From positions 2,967,001 through 3,031,000 of the forward strand of contig NZ_CP119677.1 of NCBI RefSeq assembly GCF_029318685.1: 64,000 nt of DNA. The letters run 5' to 3'. This DNA is from Ruminiclostridium papyrosolvens DSM 2782 (GTDB lineage: Bacteria; Bacillota; Clostridia; Acetivibrionales; DSM-1351). Below the pieces are notes generated by a model, which saw nothing but the letters and a program-made list of their open reading frames with translations, was not told the origin of the DNA and did not search any database. How positions within the stretch are numbered: the first letter of the stretch is position 1; the number at the start of each line of letters is the position of its first letter. Below, piece by piece: positions 1 to 9,315 of this stretch. A program made the position numbers and the translations under genes.

Positions 1-56
1 CAATGTGTCCCTCCACCTGTCAAACGACGCCCGAATGAATTACATAATTAGTCTTG

Positions 57-572
57 TCAAAATTTTACTATTGAATCAACTTTATAGCCTTTAAGCTTAT
101 CTCTTCCATTCAGAGACATAAGCTCTATAAAGAATATTACACCTGCAACCTCTCCTCCCAGCTGCTCAACAAGTCTGATGTTAGCTTGGGTAGTTCCGCC
201 CGTTGCAAGAAGATCATCAACTATTAATACTCTCTGTCCCGGCTTAATTGCATCTGAATGCATTTCGAGGACATCTGTTCCGTATTCCAGATCATATTCT
301 TCACGTACGGTTTTGTATGGAAGTTTTCCTTTCTTTCTTACAGGAACAAAGCCTTTATTCATGTGGTATGCCAAGGGGGCACCAAAAATAAATCCTCTTG
401 ACTCTGAACCTACGATAATATCAAAATCTCCCATTTTTTCCGCCAGTGTCTTGAATGTATCCATACATTCTCTAAATGCCTCAGAATCCTGAAGAACAGT
501 CGTAATATCGATAAAATCGATGCCTTCCTTAGGAAAATCCATAACATGTCTGAGTTTATCTTTAAAATCCAT
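57..572 (-). CDS. apt: Adenine phosphoribosyltransferase
   Basis: Purine salvage enzyme that makes AMP from adenine and PRPP in the cytoplasm. The 171 residues match the usual bacterial Apt length. The PRPP-binding signature VLIVDDLLATGGT lies at residues 115-127, and the family loop VRKKGKLP sits near residues 78-85. An AGGAG ribosome binding site precedes the ATG. In many Firmicutes apt follows recJ; here a dockerin-bearing glycosidase gene separates the two. It has its own promoter at 617-645. Confidence 0.96.
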   Translation of the reverse strand: MDFKDKLRHVMDFPKEGIDFIDITTVLQDSEAFRECMDTFKTLAEKMGDFDIIVGSESRGFIFGAPLAYHMNKGFVPVRKKGKLPYKTVREEYDLEYGTDVLEMHSDAIKPGQRVLIVDDLLATGGTTQANIRLVEQLGGEVAGVIFFIELMSLNGRDKLKGYKVDSIVKF

Positions 573-616
573 AGTAAACTCCTCTCATAAGTAAATATTA
601 TATCATACATTAATAT

Positions 617-645
617 ATTATAAATAAATAAATCTAAGGTTACAA
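617..645 (-). promoter_or_regulatory. Sigma-A promoter for apt
   Basis: On the minus strand, TTGTAA (645-640) and TATAAT (622-617) are separated by 17 bases, about 45 bases before the apt start. Confidence 0.6.
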
Positions 646-710
646 GGACGTATAAATATAGTGGAGGAAATAATTGCTTTTTGCCCCACAATATATTTTC
701 TATAAAACAT

Positions 711-762
711 CAAAAAGGCTCAAACTACAGGGTCATTTCACCTGTGTTTTGAGCCTTTTTTA
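711..762 (-). terminator. Terminator after the GH43 gene
   Basis: A long stem (arms at about 711-724 and 747-762, core AAAAGGCTCAAA) is flanked by A and T runs, so it could work in both directions. It lies 49 bases after the stop of the glycosidase gene. Confidence 0.8.
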
Positions 763-810
763 AGTATCCCCATTGGTATATTTCATTTGGGAATTCTCAA
801 CTGATACCTG

Positions 811-2421
811 CTACTTTATTTCAACCGGGAACTGTGTTCTTTTACCGAGGAGATATTCTTTCAGAAGTATATAGTCAAGAGAATCTATAGAGCCGCTGCC
901 ATCCAAGTCAGCAGCAGTGATTCCATCAGCGGAAGGGAACTTTGTTATCGAGCCAAGAATAAACTGCTTCATAAGTGAAAAGTCAAGTGCATTTATATCT
1001 CCGCTTCCGTCAAGGTCTCCGTATACAATTTTACTTGCTTGAGTATTGAACTTCCAATTATTTATATTGAATAAATACCCGCTTCCTCCGGTAAATTTCA
1101 GATATAAGTCATGTACTCCTGTTGCACCGCTAACTGCACAGGATTTTGTTACCCATTTCTGCCAGTCTCCGGTTCCTGCGACGTTACAAGTTCCAACAAG
1201 CTTTCCGTCAGCACTGTCAAGACGGATTTCAATACTGCCTCCGCTGTTCGCTGATGCAACACTGGCATCGAATGATGTTGCCCCGGCAGAACCAAAATCA
1301 ACGCCTCTTACCTTTACCCAGTCACCATTCTCAATATTGCATACATCACGGCCACCGGCGTTGCAAGCTTCAGTATTTATACCGCTTTCCTGCGCCATGG
1401 TTTCTGCTTCATTAACAACATAAGGATTTACATACTTCAGTTGGGTAAGACCGTCTTTGGTAATGTTAACCTTCTGCATTGTTCCGTCTGCGTTGTAGGT
1501 TATTTTATCTATGCACACATTTCTCTGGTATGTTCTTGCATCACCGCTCGAAGCACCATTAGCTATTGCAAGTGCTCTGTTGTGATAAGCTATATACCAG
1601 TTATTCTTATATGAGAATATACATTGATGGTTATTATTGCCCTCATTAGAAGGAGGATTTGCTAATACTGTTCCTTTGTATTGGAATCCTGTCATAGGGT
1701 TGTCACTCATCATGTAATCTATAGTGGCAGCTCCTTTTGAAAAATTCGTAGAATAAGAGAAATAATACTTGCCTTTGTACTTATGAAGCAATGAAGCTTC
1801 AAAGAAAATCGGAGCCACAATCTGAGAAGCAGAGCCTTTAATACTTATCATATCATCGTTAAGCTTAATTACCCTTGTATTACCCTCGCCGTTTCCGCCA
1901 AAGTATACATAAGCCTGTCCGTCATCATCCACAAAGGCGCCCGGGTCAAAGCACCAGAATCCGCTGGGAGCATTTACTCCGGGAGTGCTTCCGGTTATAA
2001 GAGCTTTTCCCAATGCATCCTTAAAAGGTCCGGTAGGACTATCGCTTACTGCAACTCCTATTGAACCGCCACCATTTCCGAAATACATATAGTATTTATT
2101 ATTCTTAGCTACAACTGTGGGAGCCCATGACAATGAAGCCCAGCCTGATGCTTTAAAAACCTCTCCGTGGTCAGTCCAGTTTTTTAAATCATCAGTAGAT
2201 ATACAGGTTATATCATTCATTTTATAACCCGGATTACTTGGATCATATACATCATGTGAACAATAAAGATAAAGTCGTCCATTGGCTTCTATACCGCTCG
2301 GGTCAGCAGTATAGCGCTGGTAAAATATCGGATAATCCGCAAAAACGGTATTAATTCCTGAAATTGATACCAGTATACAAACAACAAGAAGAATTGATAA
2401 TTTCTTAACTCTCTTAGACAT
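811..2421 (-). CDS. Cellulosomal GH43 glycosidase with CBM6 and dockerin
   Basis: Secreted hemicellulase, probably an arabinofuranosidase or xylosidase acting on xylan side chains. A signal peptide covers residues 1-28. The GH43 five-bladed propeller spans about 30-325, with likely catalytic base Asp40 (TADPSG), Asp159 (CFDPGAF) and acid Glu208 (FFEAS). A CBM6-type module spans about 335-457 and a type I dockerin 468-532 with two calcium-loop repeats (DLDGSGDINALD and DLDGSGSIDSLD). Recognition pairs are Ala-Leu and Ser-Leu, as in Ruminiclostridium-type dockerins. AAGGAGG lies nine bases before the ATG. The gene sits alone between recJ and apt. The exact substrate cannot be told from sequence. 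Confidence 0.92.
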   Translation of the reverse strand: MSKRVKKLSILLVVCILVSISGINTVFADYPIFYQRYTADPSGIEANGRLYLYCSHDVYDPSNPGYKMNDITCISTDDLKNWTDHGEVFKASGWASLSWAPTVVAKNNKYYMYFGNGGGSIGVAVSDSPTGPFKDALGKALITGSTPGVNAPSGFWCFDPGAFVDDDGQAYVYFGGNGEGNTRVIKLNDDMISIKGSASQIVAPIFFEASLLHKYKGKYYFSYSTNFSKGAATIDYMMSDNPMTGFQYKGTVLANPPSNEGNNNHQCIFSYKNNWYIAYHNRALAIANGASSGDARTYQRNVCIDKITYNADGTMQKVNITKDGLTQLKYVNPYVVNEAETMAQESGINTEACNAGGRDVCNIENGDWVKVRGVDFGSAGATSFDASVASANSGGSIEIRLDSADGKLVGTCNVAGTGDWQKWVTKSCAVSGATGVHDLYLKFTGGSGYLFNINNWKFNTQASKIVYGDLDGSGDINALDFSLMKQFILGSITKFPSADGITAADLDGSGSIDSLDYILLKEYLLGKRTQFPVEIK

Positions 2422-2575
2422 AAAATTAAGCCTCCTTAAAAATTTTTAAATTGGTGTTTAAAAATTGAAGCAATAAAATAGACTCCTATATCACCTGTAT
2501 AATATAAAGATGAGTTAATATATTTACTTTACCGGATTTATTTAACCTAACGTAAATTAGAGAGAAGGTATACAA

Positions 2576-2719
2576 ATGCTTCGAATTCTACTTCTTAACC
2601 TCCCTTCTTATATTTCACGAATTAAAATTCGAACCAACGAAGCACTTTCCCTGATTATTAATGATGCCACAACTAATACTACGACCCGAACAAGAATTAT
2701 TTTTAATAGGCAGGTGTAA
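2576..2719 (+). CDS. Possible 47-residue small protein
   Basis: A short open frame starting ATG with an AGAGAAGG sequence a few bases upstream, so translation is possible. The product is rich in Thr, Asn and Arg and has no recognisable domain. It is antisense to the direction of the surrounding genes and may be chance. Unknown function. Confidence 0.2.
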   Translation: MLRILLLNLPSYISRIKIRTNEALSLIINDATTNTTTRTRIIFNRQV

Positions 2720-2843
2720 AGAATAGGAGCAAGTTGAAAAGATCGATTAGTAAATCTCATTTCAACTCATTATAAAATGTAAACTGTTTCCATCTCAATA
2801 TAATTTCTTTTGACTTTAGTATAATAATTTTGTGATTATTTAA

Positions 2844-2884
2844 GGCTGATAAAAAACAGATAGTTTTTCTGTTTTTTATCAGCC
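2844..2884 (-). terminator. Terminator after recJ
   Basis: A perfect 17-base inverted repeat (2844-2860 with 2868-2884) around a 7-base loop, containing A and T runs in the arms. It lies 30 bases beyond the recJ stop. Confidence 0.75.
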
Positions 2885-2913
2885 CCATAATTTATTATTT
2901 ACTATATAAGATA

Positions 2914-4650
2914 CTATCTGTAATATTGTAAAACAATTTGAACATTTCGATATCCATTATATTCATTGATATCAATGTTGAAAATCATATCCAGTTTTAT
3001 AATACTGTTACGTCCTGCATATATGTTTTGTAATTCTTCACTTCCGAACCTTTCAGAAACATATGTATCGAACTCATCAATATTTCCGAAGTAAACGCAG
3101 TCAACAAAACTGTTTCCGTTCTGTAATCTAAGCTTTAATACTTTTCTTTCATTTCCGAATACCGTGGCTTTCCTTACTGATATATTTTTTTCAGCAAACA
3201 GAGGTTTTGTGTTTCCTTTTCCGTATGGCTCCAAATAACTTAATTCCTCTGCCGTCCTTATGTTAATTGCAGATAACGGTATATGTGCGTCAATATATAT
3301 TTTAGGAATAAGGTCATCCTCTGTAAGTGTAGTAATACTGTTTACTCTTTCCCTTAAAATATCAACTTTATCAGCGTCCAGGCTGAATCCGGCTGCCATT
3401 GGATGGCCCCCGAATTTGGTAAAAAGCTCCTTACACTTTAAAAGTTCCTCAAACATATTATATTCTTCTATTGAGCGACCAGAGCCTTTTACGCAATTCT
3501 CACCTCTTGTAAGTATAAATGTTGGAACATTATATTTTTCTCTTACCTTTCCGGCAATGATGCCCGCAATACTTTCATGGATTTCCGGCTTATATACTAC
3601 CAAAACTCTGTCACCTTTTAAATCACTGTTTTCTATTGTTTCAATTGTATCTTCCACACCTTTTACGGTCATGGATTTTCGCTCATTGTTCAATTCATAT
3701 AATTCAGCTGCCAAGGCTTCTGCTTCCTGTTGATTGTCAATAAGGAGTAATTTCAACCCCTTCATGGCCCAATCCAACCTGCCAGATGCATTAATACACG
3801 GACCTATTATAAAACCGAGATGGTATACACCTATACTTTTTCCTGATATTCCTGTCTTTTGCAGAAGTGCATTAAGTCCGATATTTTTTGTATCTGCTAT
3901 TGTATTAAGCCCCTTTCTTACAAGTATCCTGTTTTCTTCAGTCAAATCAACTACATCGCAAACAGTTGCAATTGCAACGAACTCGTAAAATTCGGCTTCT
4001 TCCTCACGGGGAATACACATTTCCTCGTATAGTACCTGTGTAAATTTAAACGCTACCCCTGCCCCGCATAGTAGTTTAAAGGGATACCGACAATCTGCCT
4101 GCTTCATATCTATAATTGCATCAGCTTCGGGAATAATGTCTGGTACATCATGATGGTCTGTAACTATTACTGTCATACCGGATTCTTTTGCAAATTGTAT
4201 CTGCTCTCTTGCAGCAATACCGTTATCACAGGTAATAATAGTGTCAATGCCGTCATTTAAAGCATTTTCAACCAAGCTGTTATTTATCCCGTATCCATCC
4301 AGTATTCTGTGAGGAATGGCATAGTCAACATTTGCACCACACCTGGCCAAGGCTTTATATAATATATAAGTACTTACAACCCCATCAACATCGTAGTCGC
4401 CAATAATCCGAATTTTTTTATTGAGCTTTATTTTTTCTTGAACAATTGAAACACCCAAAACCATATCTTTCATTAGTCTGGGATCGTTTAGCCCTTGTAA
4501 ATCGGCCTTTATATATTTTCTGGCATTATCTAAATCCTTAATGCCCCTGTTTACTATAATCCTGCAAAGAAGTTCGCTGATTCCTAATTCTTTTGACATT
4601 TTTTTAAAATCAAACTTAGGATTTTTTAGTATCCACTTTTGCAAATCCAC
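2914..4650 (-). CDS. recJ: Single-stranded-DNA-specific exonuclease RecJ
   Basis: DHH-superfamily 5'-3' exonuclease acting on single-stranded DNA in recombination and mismatch or base-excision repair. Metal-binding motifs are visible: DYDVDG at residues 85-90, CDNG at 141-144 and TDHHD at 164-168. The DHHA1 signature GGHPMAAGF is near residue 410. At 578 residues it has the compact E. coli-like length, not the extended Bacillus form. The start is GTG, with GGGGG just upstream. It follows holA closely (18-base gap), suggesting a comEC-holA-recJ operon. Confidence 0.93.
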   Translation of the reverse strand: MDLQKWILKNPKFDFKKMSKELGISELLCRIIVNRGIKDLDNARKYIKADLQGLNDPRLMKDMVLGVSIVQEKIKLNKKIRIIGDYDVDGVVSTYILYKALARCGANVDYAIPHRILDGYGINNSLVENALNDGIDTIITCDNGIAAREQIQFAKESGMTVIVTDHHDVPDIIPEADAIIDMKQADCRYPFKLLCGAGVAFKFTQVLYEEMCIPREEEAEFYEFVAIATVCDVVDLTEENRILVRKGLNTIADTKNIGLNALLQKTGISGKSIGVYHLGFIIGPCINASGRLDWAMKGLKLLLIDNQQEAEALAAELYELNNERKSMTVKGVEDTIETIENSDLKGDRVLVVYKPEIHESIAGIIAGKVREKYNVPTFILTRGENCVKGSGRSIEEYNMFEELLKCKELFTKFGGHPMAAGFSLDADKVDILRERVNSITTLTEDDLIPKIYIDAHIPLSAINIRTAEELSYLEPYGKGNTKPLFAEKNISVRKATVFGNERKVLKLRLQNGNSFVDCVYFGNIDEFDTYVSERFGSEELQNIYAGRNSIIKLDMIFNIDINEYNGYRNVQIVLQYYR

Positions 4651-4668
4651 CTGACCCCCATATTTGTA

Positions 4669-5685
4669 TTATTTCATTGAGACTATGAGAAGCTCAATTG
4701 CTGTTCTGTCAGTCATTTTTCCCGTCTTTACGGACTCATCCAGTTCAAGGCTGTAATACATGGCCTTTTCCAAAACCCCTATTTCCATATTCCTGCTTAA
4801 ACCAAGAACTTTAGAGGCAACAAAAGGTGTTAGTCCCATTTGCTTTGCTGCCGCATCCTCCCTCATGCCCTGTTGTTTGAGTAACTTCATTCTGTATACC
4901 ATTCTTATCTGTCTTACAATCATGTACATTATTTTCTGCATGGGCTCCTTTAAAAAAGCCATGTCATTTAAAAGCATAAGTGCTTTTGAAATATTTCCTT
5001 CTGCTACTGCATCTGTAAGGTCAAAAATTCTGCTTTTTATAGTAGTTGTACATACTGACTTTACATCGTCAATGGAAATATTCTGTATTTCGCCTGTAAA
5101 ATTTACTATTTTGTCAATTTCATTTAACAGCTCTACCATGGAATATTCGCTGTTTTCAACTATATACGAGGCTGCAATGGTATCTATTGTTTTTTTATGG
5201 CTTTTAAAAACCTTTACGACCCATTTTACAAGGTCAGCAGGCTTCTGATAATCAAACTCAACAACAAGCCCTTTTTTCTTTATGGTATTAACCAGCTTTA
5301 TTCTCTTGTCTACTTCCTGCTCCACAAATATGAGACAAGTATAGGGAGGCATATTTTCAATATAGTCTGCAAGTTTATTATTTTCTGATTTCTTATCAGA
5401 CCCCTCGCCGCCTCCTTTTTTTGACTTAAAATAGCCGGAATTCCTTGAAATTACAAGCTTTTTATCGCAAAAAACAGGCATTGTTTCGCAGTTTTCAATA
5501 AGCGTATTCGTATCCTTTTTGCCTTCAAGATATATATAATTTAAATCCTTTGTTTCTTCGTCAACAATCAGGTTACCTATAGCATTCATATAGTACTTTA
5601 TAAGGTAATCTTCCTGACCATAAAAGAGGTATACATTTTGCAGTTTATTTTCCTTTAATTCTTTTTTTAATATATCAAAACTCAT
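4669..5685 (-). CDS. holA: DNA polymerase III delta subunit
   Basis: Clamp-loader subunit that opens the beta sliding clamp. The 338 residues show the family pattern: N-terminal LFYGQEDYLIKYY, a central lid region and a C-terminal helical collar domain (MDRTAIELLIVSMK near the end). A GAGGA site precedes the ATG. It lies 24 bases after comEC, the usual Firmicutes order (comEC, holA). Confidence 0.9.
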   Translation of the reverse strand: MSFDILKKELKENKLQNVYLFYGQEDYLIKYYMNAIGNLIVDEETKDLNYIYLEGKKDTNTLIENCETMPVFCDKKLVISRNSGYFKSKKGGGEGSDKKSENNKLADYIENMPPYTCLIFVEQEVDKRIKLVNTIKKKGLVVEFDYQKPADLVKWVVKVFKSHKKTIDTIAASYIVENSEYSMVELLNEIDKIVNFTGEIQNISIDDVKSVCTTTIKSRIFDLTDAVAEGNISKALMLLNDMAFLKEPMQKIMYMIVRQIRMVYRMKLLKQQGMREDAAAKQMGLTPFVASKVLGLSRNMEIGVLEKAMYYSLELDESVKTGKMTDRTAIELLIVSMK

Positions 5686-5709
5686 ATTCTTCCTCTATTT
5701 ATTGTATTT

Positions 5710-8067
5710 TTAAGGTATCATTGTCCTAATGTTAAACCCATTTCCATAGCTGGCAGCAATAACTGCACCGCTTTCGTCCGTCCTAAAAAGTCTCGCTCCC
5801 TGCTTCTCAAATGTATCAATAACAAATTGGCTGGGATGGCCGAAATTGTTGCGACCTACCGGTATAATACCATATTTCGGCTTAACCGCCATTATGTAAT
5901 CCTTACTTGATGAGCCGGGAGACCCGTGATGTCCTACTTTTATTATGTCCGCTTTTAAATCCAGCCCTTGCTGTAACATTCTTTCCTCTGAGGGAAGCCC
6001 ACTGTCTCCCGTAAACAAAACTTTAGCATTCTTATAAAGTAATTTTAACACTAATGAGCTTTCATTCAAATCCTCTTGGGCAATGCTGTCTATTTTGTAT
6101 GGGAGGGGGTTTAATACTTCTAATACCGTTTCGTTATCAAGGTTTATTCTATCTCCCTGTTTGCATTTAATTATTAAAATATTTTTATCTTTACATATAC
6201 TATTTATTTTCCCAAAGCCTTTCCCGTCAGTTTCCGGCACTATAACCGTACCTACAGACAGTTCTCTGAGTACTGCCTCGAGACCTTCCGTATGGTCAGA
6301 ATGTCCGTGTGAGGCAATAACAATATCGACTTTTTTAGTACCCCTGTCAAGAATATATGGTATCATAACTGACTCCCCTATATCAAACTTGGATTTTGAG
6401 TTTGCCTCACGTCCTCCTCCGTCAATGAGTATTTTTGTTCCATGTGCTGTTTTTATAAATGCGCTGTCACCTTGACCCACATCCAGAAATGTTATTTCCA
6501 AAGGCTTAGGTATTAGCGCCTTAGCCCCGAATATAATAATTGTCAAAATAACAACTGCTCTTTTCAGGTGTTTTGTGTATTTCTTAACCTTAAAATAATT
6601 CCTGCCTTTAAACATATAAATTATGAATAAATAGTAGAACAAAACCATTCCAAGTGTTGGGGTAGGTAATTTTAATAACGAAAACGGTATTTTAGCCGTT
6701 ACTTCTGTAATAAACAATATGAAGGATAGAAAGGTGTTATTAATGTATCCGATAATAACCGCCAAGTATATATTAAGTAAACCTGTAAAAACCATAATAA
6801 AACCTATAATTGTTACAAATTCAACCAACGGTACAACGAGAATATTTGAAATAATAGAGAATGTTGAAAAGTTATTAAAATAATACAAGGTAACGGGTAT
6901 AACACCCAATTGGGCTGCAACGGTTGCTGCAAGTGTATCTGAAACTACGTTAGGGATATATTTTCCTTCGGTAAAGGACTTAATTCGCGGATAAAACAAA
7001 ACAAGGGACAAAGTTGCACCAAAAGATAGCTGAAATCCTATATCAAATAGTGTGTAAGGATTAATTATCAGTATAATAAGTGCCGAGGCTGAAATACTGG
7101 TATATATTTCGGGTTCACGCATAATAATTCTGCCTGCCAAAATTATTATTCCCATAATAACCGCCCTGACTACCGAGGCAGAAAAACCCGTAACAAATAC
7201 AAATAATATAAGTATAAAAATAGTAATTATGTTAGCTTTGAAATTGCTCAAACGCAACTTTTTGAAAATAAAAGTAAAGGGCATAATAATAAATGCAATA
7301 TTCATTCCCGAGGCTACCATGATATGGGTAAGCCCGGCTTTACTGAACGCTTTGAAGGCATTTTCATCCAAGCCGTCCTTATATCCTATGAGCATACCTT
7401 CCAGTAGTCCTGCCTGATTTTTATCCAGAGAAGAACTGATTATGTCAACAACTTTATTCTTTATTGCATACCCTGTTTTATATAAATAGCCACCTCCCTT
7501 TTTACCTGAGACTTGAATATCGGATGCACCATGTAAATATACTCGTCCGGAAATCCCCACAGATGCCAGATATCTTCTATAATCAAAGCCTCCCGGATTT
7601 GTTGCAGGCTTTGGCTTTTCAACAACTCCCGTAAAACTGATTTTTGCTCTATAGCCTTTTATGTTAATATTGTTTACATAAACAAGTATCCTGTTTTTGA
7701 CCTTGAAGGTCCTATTTTTATAAATTACAGATTCTGTTTGCAAAACAAAATTTGATTTGCCGTCCTCCGAATTCTGTACTTCACTATCAATAAAACCTTT
7801 TACTTCTATGGGATTGCCGTAATACTGATTAAAGCTTTTGGTATAGCGATATTCTGCATTATAGAAAAGCATCCCGCCTGCTATAAAAAAAGAAAGCAAT
7901 ATAAAAATTGTAGTTTTAAATTTTCCGAAATTTTTAAGAAAACATATTATAGTTAATAAAATTATGAATGAAGTGATAAGAAAGGAATTCAATCCAATAC
8001 AGCTTACAAGAAGTATCCCCAAAATAAAGGACACAGCAAAAAGACAGAGCGGTCTTTTGATATTCAA
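5710..8067 (-). CDS. comEC: ComEC/Rec2 DNA uptake channel
   Basis: Polytopic membrane protein thought to carry single-stranded DNA across the membrane in natural transformation. It has N-terminal helices and an OB-like DUF4131 region (about 1-170) and a competence transmembrane domain (about 210-500). A metallo-beta-lactamase domain follows (from DVGQGDSAF near 525, with ASHGHSDHTEG and VGHHGSPGSSS). The upstream ATG at 8079 has no ribosome site. GGAGGT lies inside that extension, five bases before a TTG at 8067, which I prefer as start. Full length, so possibly functional, though no other com genes are in view. Confidence 0.9.
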   Translation of the reverse strand: MNIKRPLCLFAVSFILGILLVSCIGLNSFLITSFIILLTIICFLKNFGKFKTTIFILLSFFIAGGMLFYNAEYRYTKSFNQYYGNPIEVKGFIDSEVQNSEDGKSNFVLQTESVIYKNRTFKVKNRILVYVNNINIKGYRAKISFTGVVEKPKPATNPGGFDYRRYLASVGISGRVYLHGASDIQVSGKKGGGYLYKTGYAIKNKVVDIISSSLDKNQAGLLEGMLIGYKDGLDENAFKAFSKAGLTHIMVASGMNIAFIIMPFTFIFKKLRLSNFKANIITIFILILFVFVTGFSASVVRAVIMGIIILAGRIIMREPEIYTSISASALIILIINPYTLFDIGFQLSFGATLSLVLFYPRIKSFTEGKYIPNVVSDTLAATVAAQLGVIPVTLYYFNNFSTFSIISNILVVPLVEFVTIIGFIMVFTGLLNIYLAVIIGYINNTFLSFILFITEVTAKIPFSLLKLPTPTLGMVLFYYLFIIYMFKGRNYFKVKKYTKHLKRAVVILTIIIFGAKALIPKPLEITFLDVGQGDSAFIKTAHGTKILIDGGGREANSKSKFDIGESVMIPYILDRGTKKVDIVIASHGHSDHTEGLEAVLRELSVGTVIVPETDGKGFGKINSICKDKNILIIKCKQGDRINLDNETVLEVLNPLPYKIDSIAQEDLNESSLVLKLLYKNAKVLFTGDSGLPSEERMLQQGLDLKADIIKVGHHGSPGSSSKDYIMAVKPKYGIIPVGRNNFGHPSQFVIDTFEKQGARLFRTDESGAVIAASYGNGFNIRTMIP

Positions 8068-8135
8068 AACAACCTCCATATTAAGTTTATAGAATTAATA
8101 ATTATGAATTTTCAAGATAAAAATTGAAAGTTAAT

Positions 8136-8179
8136 ATAGACCACAAAAACGTCTTATAAAAGACGTTTTCGTGGTCTAT
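8136..8179 (-). terminator. Terminator after the NlpC/P60 gene
   Basis: A 19-base stem (8136-8154 with 8161-8179, one wobble pair, core GACCACAAAAACGTCT) begins 8 bases after the stop codon at 8188. Confidence 0.7.
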
Positions 8180-8187
8180 GATAAGAT

Positions 8188-9078
8188 TTAAATTACTCTT
8201 TTCGCACCAATGTAAGTTCCCCGATATTCAGATAGACACTGAATAAGCACTTTTCCATTAGAAGTTGATGCATGAATAAATTGGTTGTTACCTAAGTAAA
8301 TACCAACATGGTCTATTTCACCAGCTGATTTTCTGGAAGATGCATCAAAGAACAACAAATCGCCAGCCCTTAAAGCTGTCTTAGAAACCCTTGTTCCGTT
8401 TGAATACATGCCTGATGCTGAGCAGTTAAGACTAACGCCAAAATTCTTATACACGTAGCCGACAAAGCCAGAGCAATCAAAGCCACTTGGACTTTTCCCA
8501 CCATAAACATACCTTACACCAATAAACTTCTTTGCATATGCAATTATTCTGCCAACTTGAGAATCATCATCATCGCTGACAAATGTCGCAGCTTCCGTAG
8601 AACGGGAAGTTTTTGCTGAATTCGCTGCTGAAGAAACAAATTTCTTCGAAACGTATCCAACCTTTGAACCCACTTTAATTTTGTGCCATTCATTAAGTGT
8701 ATCCAGTATTTGTACATCTGTTCCCTCTTTTAAAGAACTGATTACTTTGCTGCTTGTACTGGCACCCACTCTAAAATTGACACCATTAGCATTAATACTT
8801 CCTTTTGTGGTTATAACCTTTATGTAGTCATTGCTTACCCATCCGGTCTTTCCATCAAAAGAAATCTTGTACCAACCGCTAGACTTATCAAGCACTGAAA
8901 CTCTCTTATTGGAAAGTTTAGTGATGACACTTGCTGAAGTATTAGGCTCTTTTCTTACATTGACGCCAGTACCCTCAATCTGAGCCGACTGCGAAGCAGC
9001 CATTGCAGCAGAACATACTAACACAAGTGAAAAGGCGAAAATACAAGCGACAAGTACCTTGGTAATCTTACCTGTCAT
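8188..9078 (-). CDS. Secreted NlpC/P60 peptidoglycan hydrolase with two SH3b domains
   Basis: Cell-wall peptidase, probably cutting the D-Glu to diaminopimelate bond of peptide stems. A signal peptide (1-28) precedes two bacterial SH3 domains (about 31-88 and 92-149), a short acidic linker, and an NlpC/P60 domain (about 172-296). The catalytic triad is visible: Cys202 (GFDCSGF), His257 (IDHVGIY) and His269 (FIHAS). AGGAGGGG precedes the ATG. The leader carries a c-di-AMP riboswitch, which ties expression to cell-wall and osmotic status. Confidence 0.94.
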   Translation of the reverse strand: MTGKITKVLVACIFAFSLVLVCSAAMAASQSAQIEGTGVNVRKEPNTSASVITKLSNKRVSVLDKSSGWYKISFDGKTGWVSNDYIKVITTKGSINANGVNFRVGASTSSKVISSLKEGTDVQILDTLNEWHKIKVGSKVGYVSKKFVSSAANSAKTSRSTEAATFVSDDDDSQVGRIIAYAKKFIGVRYVYGGKSPSGFDCSGFVGYVYKNFGVSLNCSASGMYSNGTRVSKTALRAGDLLFFDASSRKSAGEIDHVGIYLGNNQFIHASTSNGKVLIQCLSEYRGTYIGAKRVI

Positions 9079-9090
9079 TGGCCCCTCCTA

Positions 9091-9213
9091 TAGTAGCGCT
9101 TCCGAAGTTAGCTGACGGGCTCGGGCAATAGGACATCCCTACCATTCCTTAAAACAATAAAAATGGATTAACCCCAAATCTTGGTTCCTCCGTACCTCTT
9201 TCGAGGATTCAGC
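9091..9213 (-). promoter_or_regulatory. Cyclic di-AMP (ydaO/yuaA) riboswitch
   Basis: Read on the minus strand, the leader contains the hallmark blocks of the ydaO class: GCTGAATCCTCGAAAGAGG at the 5' side, GGAGGAACCAA, TTGGGGTTAATCC, and the highly conserved CCCGTCAGCTAAC followed by TTCGGAAGCG. This family is known to be turned off by cyclic di-AMP and often precedes cell-wall hydrolase and ion-transport genes. Here it lies directly before the NlpC/P60 start. Confidence 0.9.
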
Positions 9214-9230
9214 TTATTTAATTCGTTATT

Positions 9231-9259
9231 ATTATATTTAATTTATTACAGTTTGTCAA
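9231..9259 (-). promoter_or_regulatory. Consensus sigma-A promoter of the NlpC/P60 gene
   Basis: On the minus strand a perfect TTGACA (9259-9254), a 17-base spacer and a perfect TATAAT (9236-9231) lie just upstream of the riboswitch. Confidence 0.85.
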
Positions 9260-9315
9260 ACTTTTAGTAATAAAACAGCAATTTTTTGGTAATAATTTTG
9301 TAATATTAATGTTTT

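Larger units (their letters stand above)
2422..2913. other. Intergenic region between recJ and the GH43 gene
   Basis: These 492 bases hold the GH43 leader, the recJ terminator (2844-2884) and a plus-strand 48-codon reading frame (2576-2719). A cre-like stretch, TGTAAACTGTTTCCA, lies near 2777-2791. It resembles a catabolite-control site but matches the consensus imperfectly. No promoter for the GH43 gene stands out clearly. Confidence 0.5.

Noticed and set aside
1046-1423. Plus-strand frames opposite the GH43 gene
   Set aside because: Shadow frames over the CBM6 and linker coding region with no start signals.
3260-3733. Long plus-strand frame opposite recJ
   Set aside because: Antisense shadow of a well-supported gene with no ribosome site or domain.
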